A stretch of 64,000 nucleotides of DNA from the NCBI GenBank assembly GCA_905250075.1, contig CAJNOP010000029.1, positions 931,414 to 995,413 on the forward strand, given 5' to 3'. Position 1 is the first letter of the stretch; each line of letters begins with the position of its first letter. The notes under the pieces were generated by a model. It ran no database searches and was not told the DNA's origin. It worked only from the letters and a program-made list of their open reading frames with translations. Below, one piece after another: positions 24,701-36,700 of this stretch. Position numbers and translations under genes: made by a program. This DNA comes from Rotaria sp. Silwood1. Its lineage: Eukaryota > Rotifera > Eurotatoria > Philodinida > Philodinidae.

Positions 24701-27700
24701 TTTATCGAAAATATAGAATGTTTTAGAAAAATTCTAGTAAAAACTCAATGACTAAGTCAAATCGCAAGTTTTACTCATGTTTTCTAGTTTCGGATTAACA
24801 GAAAATGTTCAATGGTATATATTCATTGTTTATCTATTGAATATTCTTACCTGGTACATTATCATTAGCATCCGTAATAAATACAGTTACATTAGCATAA
24901 TCTGACATTCCACCATTTGTTGCTTTAATTTTTAAAAGAAATTTGACTTGATTATCTGGTGGATCATAATTAACAGGTTCAAGAAGAATAATTGTACCTA
25001 GAAAGTAAAAATTAATTTTTTTCGAAAAATCGAAAAAAAGAAAAACCATTAATAATCGAACCTTTTTCAGCTAATGCAGTTTCTTTAAAAATAAAATATT
25101 TTGGTCTTGAACAACGTATTATATGTTCATTTAATAATTGACATTCTTCAATAATTTCATATAATGAATGTGTATTAACTCCAATATCATCATCTTCAGC
25201 TCGAACTTCTGTTACAAAATCTCCTCGTTGTGCTGTTTCAGATATTTGTGCTTGTTGATTTTTTGGTTTAAATCGTGGCTTAAAAAAAAAAACAAAAGAA
25301 CAATCAATTTTAAATTTAAAAACCTTTCGCATAATTTCTATGGAATTAAAATGTGAAACACAATGTAGCTGCTGTTTCTAATCAGAGGAAGATTGCTTTA
25401 ATCTATCTATTTTAGCACACATTGCTTCACCATCTTTCTTCAAATATGCAATAATGTCTCTCATAGTCGATGATGGGCAGGAAACTGTTGCAAAGGTATC
25501 TATGATGGAATGGAGAAGATTCTCGCTAAATGCATCTGTCACGATCTATGACAATAGATAGAGATATCTATCATCTCTATGATGTCCGTTATGTCTGTGA
25601 TGAGCCGTGTCTAACGTGTTTATGGCGGCCAGGCGACCCCGTTTGTCATAGTCTGCAACGGTTGGTCGGTTTCGCTTGTTATGATATTTCACGATCAATC
25701 GGTTGCATCTGTCACGGTTGATCGGCCGATCATATTTGCTATGGTCTGTGAAGCGGAGGCATGTAAATTTCTATCGTATATACTTCAACAATCATTTTAG
25801 ATCATGTTTCACAAAAACTTAACAAAAAAAAAAATATATATTCTACCGGCATATCATTGACATCATCAATAATAATTGTAATTTTTAATTCTTTTGATTG
25901 TAAATTGCCTGATTGATCACCTGAATCTCTTGCTATAATTGATAAATTATGATGTGGAGTTTTTTCTCTATCAAGATAATTATCAACATTAAGATAAATA
26001 TCAGCTGTTATTTCATCAATACGAAATACATCAGAACCATCAATTGATTTTGTATTTAATGTTAAAGCATATCGTGTTGTATTTTCAGATAATTTATCAT
26101 AATCAGTTGCTTTTATTCTTAAACCTTCAACACGTGTACCTGCTCGAGCATTTTCAGGTATATGTCCAATTGGATCAACATCAATAAACATTGCTAAATA
26201 AAGAAAAAAAAAAAGAAGACTTTTTTTTTCAACAAAAACAACATTACAAAAAAAAAAGAAAATCTTACGAGGTAAATCATTAATATCTTTAACAATAATT
26301 TTTAACCATGATGCATTTTTTTTCGAACCCATATCTTCTCGTCCATCTTCATCAGCTGCAATTATAGTTAATAACCATTCATCAAAACCATTTGGTGGAT
26401 CACGATCAAGTTCTTGTTTTAAATGTATTGTACCATTTAATGGATGAATTTCAAAAAATTGAGTATATAATGGATTTGATGATGTTAATGTATAACGAAT
26501 AGGTAATTTTAATGGACGACCAAAATCAGGATCAATAGCTTCAACTTTATAAATAACACGTGATGTATATGGTTGTTGAGAAGAAAAATCATCATAAAAT
26601 TCTTCTGGTATTTTTGTTGCTGTTGATATTCGTTTTTTATTATGATCTTTTTGTTTTTTATATGTACGAGAATCACGTTTTAATCTTGATGGTTGTCGTA
26701 TAATTAATTGATCATAATCAAGTGTTTGTCGTCCTTCTTCAACAATTATTTCTTTAGGTAAATTAAGAAAACGTGGTGGATTATCATTTGCATCTTCAAC
26801 AATAACTGTTAATATGGTACGAGCACGATGTTCATTATTAGAATCACTAACTTGAACTTCAACACTATGTTGTTGAACACGTTCATAATCAAGAGCAGAT
26901 GCTAAATAGACTTCACCAGTATTTTCTTTAACTGCAAATGCTGATGCTTCTTGTTCATTTACAATTGAAAATGTTAAGATATCATCTGTATCAATATCAC
27001 TAACATTTAAATGAAATATTGTTGTTCCTGGTTCAGCATCTTCCATAACTTTAGTAAAATAGGGTAAATTATTAAATTGAGGCTAAAAATTAATGAATAC
27101 AAAATTATTCGACTTCAAAAAAACAAAAAAACAAGATTGTCTATTCAAATGAAGATATCAAGAGTCTTATTTCATATATAATTATGATGTATTTTAATAA
27201 ATAATAAATATTACTTACTGAATTATCATTTCTATCAAGTACTTCAATAATAACTGGTACACGATGTTCAGTAACACAAATTTGTATTGTTGGATTAGCA
27301 TCAGCTCCTGATGATAATGAAGATGATTGAGCTTGAGATTCTTTTGTATTTTGTCCACTACATCTATCCGATGGAAGAATATTTTTTGCAAAAACATCAA
27401 ATACAAAACGACGATCAGCTGGATTATCATAATCAAATTGTCGTTGAACACTAATCCAACCTGTTTCAGGATCAATAGAAACAATACCTTGACATGATAA
27501 TGAATTTGATAATGGACTATTATAATGATATTGAAGATTTTGATGATTACCTGAAAGAAACAAACGATTAAACACGATTGTAAGATTTTCGATAATATTT
27601 GACTACAGAAAGGAATACATCTAAGCTTCTACACGAAGATTTCTTCTATGTAATAGTGTATGCTTCATCAAATCCTACTACATATCATGGATATCATGGT

Positions 27701-30700
27701 TTGGTGGCAACAAATATTAAAGCATCAACTGTATGTAGTAGAACTTCAAAAATCGTACAGTATTAGATAGAGAAAGCTTTTCTCTACAAGTCTATATTAC
27801 TGGATATATCAGAAATAATGTTACTCTCAGTAGTTTACGGATATATCTATCAATTCTCATTTATTCAGACTTAATTTTTATTTTTAAATATTTGTCCTAT
27901 TAATCTCTACTGGAACTTATCTATTATGTTTTATTCAAGTCTATTTCATCTTTATTATAAGATGAGAACTAAAGATAGATAAAAGGTTATTTTTTTGTGA
28001 ATACGAAAATCGAGATGATTCAGTCAAGATCATTCGTTGAGATTCAATACTATCAAAAGATGATGTAGGATGATCTGTGATGTCAATTATATTTAGCTAT
28101 CAACACGTTCAAGTAGATCACACTTTTCTTAAATCAGTAACATGATTTAAAAAGTAAACCACCAACTCAAAGAAAAGAAAGTAATATTCGTTCGAAGTTT
28201 GGCTAAAGAATACGACATGTTCAAATGAAGTGAATATCAAATATGGAAGATGAATCTGAAACTTGATGGACATTTTATCTTCACATGAAAACATGTTTGA
28301 TATCGATGGTGTATCCAATCTCGGAAACGAATATATTTGAATCATGAGTCATGCTGAAGCAAATGAAACAGATGACATCAAAATGAAATAAAAGTAAATA
28401 TATTCAGAATGTTCTCCCAATAGCACTAACATATAGAAATAAGATCTTCGGATTCATATAAAAATGGTGTCGGAACAATATTCCATTGTTTATCGATAAA
28501 GATCATTGTCCATCGAATAGTCCAGATTTCAAACTATTGAACTATTCTATTTGAGATGATTTCCCACAAACTGTCGACTGGAAGAAAATGATGTTGACAG
28601 ATACACTTCGTTGAAAGCGCATCTTAGACAATGACGGATGCTATTTATATCAAAAACCGATCATTTTTTACAACATAAAAAGATCTATCTTTGGAATAAT
28701 AATTACGTCTGAACAAATGAATATCAAGAGACATATCATTAATACACACAAAAGTCAATTATTTCTAGAACATGTATTTTGGAGATGAAATCTTTTTTGT
28801 TTATTTTTTTAAAAATGAATTTTTCTTACCATCATTAGGACATCGAATAAAATACGTTGTATTACGATTTTTTGGATCAATATCTTTATCTTCAGCTTGT
28901 ACACGTAATAAATTATCTTTTATTTCATTTTCATAAATTTGTGCACGATATGAACTAACATTAAACATTGGTATATTATCATTTGAATCGACAATTTCAA
29001 TTTCATATATACTTTCTAATGATAATGCTTCCATAGCTGCATTTTTAGCACGAATTTTAAATTGATATCGTGTACAACCAGTTGGTGGATCAGCATCAAT
29101 TGGTTGATAAATAACTAAACGTGCTATATTACGTCCACTTTCATCTGGTGTTAATAAAAATGGTATACGAGGTTTTTCACTAGCTAATGCAACATTTGAA
29201 CATGTCCAATTAAATGGTTCCATTTCGAAAATAACTTTTTTTGTTGAATCATTTGCAATAGATGCTTTAAATGTATCAATAACAATATTTTGTTGTGCTA
29301 ATTCAACAACTTTCATAACACGTTGAAATGTTAATGCTGTTTCAGGTGCCCATACAGGTGGTTCAAAACCATCTTGTGATAATTGAAATTGAATTTTACG
29401 TTCAGAACATTTTGGTGGACCATCATCAGGTGAATCACATACTTGTACAACAAGACAATATTTTATTTGTAAATTTATTGGATTATTTACATTTGATGAA
29501 CGTGTTGATATAACACCTGATTGTGAATCAATAACAAAATATTGAATACCATTTGAACAATCATCACGAGATTTAAGTGAAAAATGTATAAGTGCATTTT
29601 TTCCACTATCTTCATCTTTAGCACGAACAACAAGAACAGGATAATTAAAATTAACACGTTTTTCCATTTTTATAGATATTAAATCATTATCACGAGCCGG
29701 TGAAGTTATAACAGGATGACTAGAAAATTAAAAAAAAATTATTTTTCTTTTTTTCTTTTTTTTTGAAAAAGATCAAAACAGAAACAACAGGTTTCGATCT
29801 TTAAGTTCGATCGTAGAATACCTTCTAACTAACCATTGGTTTTAACAAAGTTTTCAGCATAGTGTTCATATTTTTTTTATGACTTTATATCGAAAATACG
29901 ACAATTTTAGAAAAACTATTTTTCATGTTACTCATTGCGAATGTAACAAAAATAAGCCAAATTACCATGAAAAAAGCGAAGTCTAAAGTTTTAAATCGTC
30001 CTTTCGAAAAAGAACATCTGGATAATATACTGACTTTGACATCTGTAATCAAAATGTTTTTAATAATTACTCTGTAAATAGATTATGCACCCGTAGTACA
30101 CTACATATGAACCTGACAAACATCAGAATAATCAGTCTATGTAACTGTATAAAAACACCGTGGTCAATCTCATAAAATTTAGCTAATGAATGATGAAAAG
30201 AAGTTAAACATTTTTTTTTTACGAATTTTTACATTACTAAAGGCTCTATTTAATATTCAGAAATCGTCTTGATTGCATGTTATATAACATCAAATAAATA
30301 ATTTCTATGATTTAGTTAAAGAGTTAAGTGATATTTAATTTCAACATGAAGTCCGAAGGGAAATATTCTTCACTATCTCGAACAGTTCTACACAACACAC
30401 AGAATGGAGAAGTTAATCTTGTGTTTTATTGATTTTTTTTTTCTTTTTTGGTATAGAATCATTGATAATAAAGAAAAGAACTTACTGATCATTAATATCT
30501 TCTACAGTTATTTTTAAAATACAATGTGTTGAACGTGAATTTGATGGATCTTTATCTTGTGCAAATATTGTCATTGTATATTCACTAAATCCAGATTTTA
30601 AATGTTTTAATTTTTTTTTATTTGTAACTAATCCCGTATCAGAATCAATTGAAAACATATCCGAATCTTGTTGTGGATCATTTGTACCTTTTAATGAAAA

Positions 30701-33700
30701 TTGTATTTCACCATTTAAACCACGATCTTGATCTGTTGCATTAATTTTTATAATTGGTGTATTTAATGTTGCGTTTTCACGTATTGATGCTATTATTATT
30801 CCTTGTTCACATTGTTCAATACGTGGCTAAAAAAAGAAATATTTTATTTAAAAAAGAGAGACAAAAAACTAAAACAGAATTTTGTTTTTTTTTTTTTATA
30901 CCGTATGATCATTAACATCATAAATTGTTATTAAAAGTTGTGCTTGTGATGTATGTCCAAGACGATCAGATGCTTGTATCGTTAAATTATACAATTCTTT
31001 ATCAGATAAAAGTACTTGTTCAAGAATAACTCGACCACCACCTGGACTTGTTATTATTCGAAATGGATTATATTGAGATGTTGGTAAAAATTGTACTGTA
31101 ACAGAATCATTATATTCAGTATCAACAACATCAACAAAAACAACTAAAATATAAAATAAAATAAATATTAGAAAAACCATAGTTTTCTTCTTTTTTTTTC
31201 TTTCTATTTACTAAATGTTCCTCTTTGTGTATTTTCTGCAATTGTTTTTTGTACTGGATTTTCTTTAAAAACTGGTGGCTAAAAACACAAATTCAAGAAT
31301 ATGAAAATATTAAAATAAAAAATAAAATATGAATTTACTTCATCATTAACATCTGTTATTGTTATATAAATTTGTGCTTCAGATTGTAATGATTGTGGTT
31401 GTCCATGATCATGTGCAATTATTTTTAATTTATATTGACGATCTAATGGTGATAATGATTCATAATCAAGACGTTCTTTAGCAATAAGATATGCTTGAAT
31501 ATTATTTGATGTTGATACATAAGTATCATTATAGATAGAAAATTTTCCATAAGGATCAATTAAATCAAGTGTTATATTTGAATTTGGTGTATTTCTTGCA
31601 TCATCATCTGTAACAGTAAAATTTATAATTGGTGTATTTAATGGATAATCTTCAGATATTTGTGGAGTATAATATGTTTGTTTAAATGTTGGAATTTTAT
31701 CATTTATATCAATAACATGAATTTCAATTTCAACATGAGATTGCATTTGCCAACCACTTAATTCTTTGACAACACCTAATATGCAAAAATAAAACAAAAT
31801 TTATAATATATTTTCAGCAAATGAATTGAATTTAACTATAGACACATTCTAAAATAAATTTCATATCTCAACAGTGTTTGATAGAATAGTTTGTTACAAT
31901 CATAAAACAGCTATATTGCCCATTCAACTATTCTGAATTTTGAATATTTAGTAATATACTTATTGTAAAACTTAAAAACCATTCGAATTCTTAGCTGATT
32001 ACCGCGAATTTCCTTAGATACATTAGAAAAAACTGAGAGTCGAATTTTTCAACTTAAAACTTCGCACAGAAACAGATCTTAATGAAAATAGTTTATTGTG
32101 AAATCTTCAAAAGCTTTGAATTTGTTTCTATTCCAGAATAAACTATTTTCACTAAGGTCTCTCTCTCTCTCTGTGCTAAGTTGAAAATATAAAACTCAAA
32201 AATGAATTTTTTCGATGTCCTTGAGAAGACTATGACAATCAATAATAAGATGTAGTATATATTCCTGAAATCAGCTATGTGCCCAAACTCTTTTCTAGAT
32301 ATTCATAGTTCATTAGACTGACCAAAATCCGACAATCAACAAGCCGCATACAGTTTTTTAGATAAACTTAACGATGTCCTTGTAATTATAATCAAGTTAT
32401 AAATAGCTGTTTCTTTTTAGATTATGATCTGTTGGATCAACTCCGGATCCAACCAACAGGAAAGACGACTATGAATAGTTAACTAAAGAACAAAATAGAT
32501 GCAGGCTTGTAGAAAGAGACTTCCTCTATCTAATGATATGCACAGTAGGACATAATAATGTATATATCATTAGATAGAGGAAGTATTTCTCTGTGAGTCT
32601 GCCTATATTCCATTCTGTACTCAAAAGCTTATAGTCGTTTTTTCATACTAGATCAGATTCGGAACCAAATTGATGGGCTCTACTTTTATGCTTCTATTTC
32701 ATACTGATTCTAGCTCTTGAATATAATCATACTTAATACTCATTTTTAAGGAAAACAATTATTTCTTTCATGTTGTATTTTTGAACACATAGATATATAA
32801 TACATTTCCATTAAAAAAAAAATTCATTTTTTCTTTTTATTTTACCTGTAAAAAATTTTGTATTATTATTATGTTGATCTGAATATCTTAACATTTTTAA
32901 TATTTTAATTGATCCTTCTGTTTCATCAATTTTAAATTCATACATATCACCACTATTACCAGTTATTGAATTTGATTGTCGATTTGTTTGTGATCTATCA
33001 ATAAATGATTGTTGTAAAAAATATCTTAAATTTTCACTTTTAGTTGAATATGATTTAGCTCTTATTGTTCCAACAATTGTCGATGGTTGAGTATATTCAC
33101 TAACATTAAATATATATCGTTCTTTAAAAAATTTTGGTTCAAAACGATCTGTACGTATAATTAAATGTGCTTCATTTGAACGAGTCATTAATAATACTTG
33201 AGAATTTAAATCAACAGCACGTGCTGTTAAATTATATGTTGGTGAAAGTAATTGTTGATTAGAATGTGTTGTTAATGTACCATCAGATGATAAATGAAAA
33301 AGATTTTTATCACCATGTACAATTTCATATGTTAATTTTGATGTTGTATCAGGATCAAAAGCTTTAAAACGAAAAACTGGTGTTTCAGGTCGTGCTGTTT
33401 TTTCAACATAACCAAAATATGTTCCATATTGATATGGTTCATCCATAATCCAACGTGGTAATTCATCATTAATATCATCTATAATTAATTGTATATCTTC
33501 AGTTTTATTAACACGTGTTAAATTCATTCCACCATTTTGTTGTTCTAATATTAAACAATGAAATTGAAATGTTATTGTTTGAAAGAATTCATAATCAAAT
33601 GGACGTAATATAAATAATTGTCCTTGATCATTAATTTGAAGACGTTCACGTAAAAATATTTCATATTTTAATGGAAATTGAAATGTTTGTTCTAAATGAT

Positions 33701-36700
33701 CTTTTGATGTTTGTTTACGACAATATTTTACTTCTGTTATTGAACCAATATATGATTCATTAAAACGAATTGTTAAACGAGATGGTGGTTGAACAGATTG
33801 TTGACGACGATGACGATTTAATTGAATCTTTAAATAAAAAAAATTTTGAATAATTATTATTTACTAATTCATAATCGGAAATAATCAACAATCATATTCG
33901 ATTAAATGGTTTTGTAAGAATTTGTTCTTATAATTAAGGATGAAACGGTAATGGTGACCTTATGAAAGAAGCCTTTCAAAATGATTTATCGATTTCGAAT
34001 TTGAACTATGTACATCATGTCGATCCTAACGAGTTATGAATTCTCTAAAATAGAGTTCAAGTCTTTGGCTTATTATTGCTGAGATATAAGAATAACAAAT
34101 CTGCTGATGTATATAAAAGTGAATTCAATCTCTGTAAAAAGTTTCAAGTCAAAATTCAAGAATCAGTTTTGTCAATGCTTCTGAGACGTACGATGGCATT
34201 AACTAAAAAAAATACCGTAAAAATGTTGTATATCAGCAGCAATAATCTAAAAATGCAAACTCTTTTCAAGGTATTCATAACCCATTATAGTCTATATGGC
34301 GCACATAGTTTAGATTCAAAAGCAATTAATGAGTTTAGAGGCTTCGCTTATTAGACTTATTTAGTATAGGAGAAGGTCTATTGCAAGAAAATAGCTGAAT
34401 GTTAAAACATATGAACAAACTATGAAAATCAGAGACTTTCTTAAACAATAAGATTGAACTCGAGAATTTTGAAATGGTCTCTCAAATCGAAATGTTTGCA
34501 ATAATAGTATAACAGCTATCCGAAATAATAAGATGTAACGCTTATCAACATACAATGGCTGAAAGTATCACATGAAAAAAATCGTTCTACATGAAAGTGA
34601 ACAAATGTCTCTCATAAAACATATTGAATGAATGATTATGAAACAAAGAACAGAAACGAAATATATTTCATTCAAAAGAACATTTTAAGCCGTATAAAAT
34701 ACACTATTAATTCTTTCTTTTGATGTTTAGAAGATTTTGTTTTCTTAGCACATCTCCATATAAAACACAATTTTTTTTGTTGACGGTGAAAGTCCAATCA
34801 GGTAGTGATCCTATAAATTAAAGAGTTGAAACTTGACGTAAGTGTGAGATACTCAGAAATGAGTAACAACACATTAAAAAAAAAAAAAACTAAAATTTTA
34901 ATCTCACCAAAAAAGTTACCGTTCATTCAAATATGTACAGTTGATTTGAAACATTCCTTACACGGAAGCCACTCGAAATCATTAATCACTTTTGAGTTTG
35001 AACTGTATGCATAAGATAGATTCCAATGAGGTATTAAAAAGAAATCTCGGAAAGATAAGTACTCTTAGACCTTCCCTTCCAAATTAGAAACATTTTAGCT
35101 TATGGCATAGTATGTAACAGGAGATCTATTGATGGTATTTGAACCTGAAAATTTCAGCTCAAAAGGATATTTCCTTTATAAAGACATAGAACTACTTGTG
35201 GGCAAATTTTCAGGTCGAAATATCATCAATCAATTTGTCGGTATATACCGTGTTATAGACTAAAATTATTCTAGAGAAAAGACCTAGAGTCATTTATCCT
35301 TTTGAAGTTTTTTCAAGTCTTACTGAGATCAATCTTACATATATAATTCAAACTAATCACTTCGAACAATTCCATCATTAGTAAGACTTAAGAATTTGAT
35401 TCAATAATAGTAAACTATTTAATTTCCTATTTTGTTTGCTATAGAATTAAAAATTATTCTTTGTTTTATTTGAAAAAAAAAAAAAATGAAAGCTCAAAAT
35501 TCTTCTCACATATTTCTTTCAATTGATTTTTATCTAATCTATTTAAGTCAACATTATTATTGATTGATATAAAATGAGAATACAAGTAGAGAATCTATTA
35601 TTATTTTTTTTCGCATTATAAATAATAACGGAAATGAAAGTCACATCTTGTCAAAAAAGAAATTATGATGTCAAATGCTTTTAAACTTCTTTTCCTAATT
35701 TCATAAACATCTATTCAGTTCAATAATATATTATCATATGACATTCGAAAGAAATCACTTGATCTATTCAATTTTTTTTGATAATAAAAATATATTTTTT
35801 GATTATAGATATTACTTTTAATAAAAATAAAAAAAAAAAACATATTACCGGTGTTATTTTTTCTTGTTGATAATAAATTCTTTTTCTTCTTTCTTCACCA
35901 ATTTTATTAATCCAATCAATATTATTTGATTTTTTTATAGAAGTTTTTTGACAAATTTGATCAAATATTATTTTTGCATATGCATTTTTTGTTCGATCAT
36001 ATATATCATAACATTTAATAAGTATTTCATTTAAATTTGTACATTCATTTTTTGAATATATTTCTCCTGTTCTTTGATTTATATTTAATGGTATTGATAA
36101 ATCAACAAATTCATAATTAACAATTGATGATGATAAACATTTTATCTTTTTAAATCGATGTACAACAAATCTTATCGGATCAATATGATAAATAGGTGAT
36201 GTAAAAACTACATCATTAGATAAATCAATAATTGTATAGTAAAGTTTTAAAGTTGATGACTACAAAAAGAAAAAACAATCAAACAAATATCAAATCCATT
36301 AGGTAAAGAAATGTTTTCAATCATGAATTCAGATTCTATTGATTGTAGTAAAAAAAATCTTAAAAGTACATGTCTAGTTAAGCTTCCTATTCAGAATTGT
36401 GAGCATTTTATTGAAATTTTAACAATCTAGCTTATTAAAATATCAACAAATTGAATAATAGTTATTTCGATCGAAGCTTTTCTCTACAGAGAAAACAGAA
36501 AACTCCATCATTTTACGTCGAATATGAGTGACTTTAATGTTTCGAGAAGGAAATATTTGTTTTCAGTTGAAGTTTTTAGAACGTTTTAATAACAAATCGA
36601 CCTGTTTTTTTTTAGGCAAAATCTTAGGTCGATATTACCATCATTCGATTGATTGGTATCTATCATATCAGGAAAACATTTAAAGTGATCTGTCTTTTTT

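Larger units (their letters stand above)
27551..28829 (-). other. Cadherin intron 8
   Basis: This 1.3-kb intron has a gtaaga donor and a tttcag acceptor. Most of its length is explained by the TIR element (27622-27800) and the mariner relic (about 28160-28700). No host exon lies inside, since exons 8 and 9 join in phase. Confidence 0.75.
31776..32845 (-). other. Cadherin intron 3, with two inverted-repeat elements
   Basis: This 1.07-kb intron contains the fold-back element at 32045-32187 and the TIR element at 32500-32603. The flanking exons join in phase, so no coding sequence is missing. Confidence 0.7.

Noticed and set aside
34076-34354. Plus-strand 92-residue frame in cadherin intron 2
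   Set aside because: It overlaps the dispersed degenerate repeat and has no homology.
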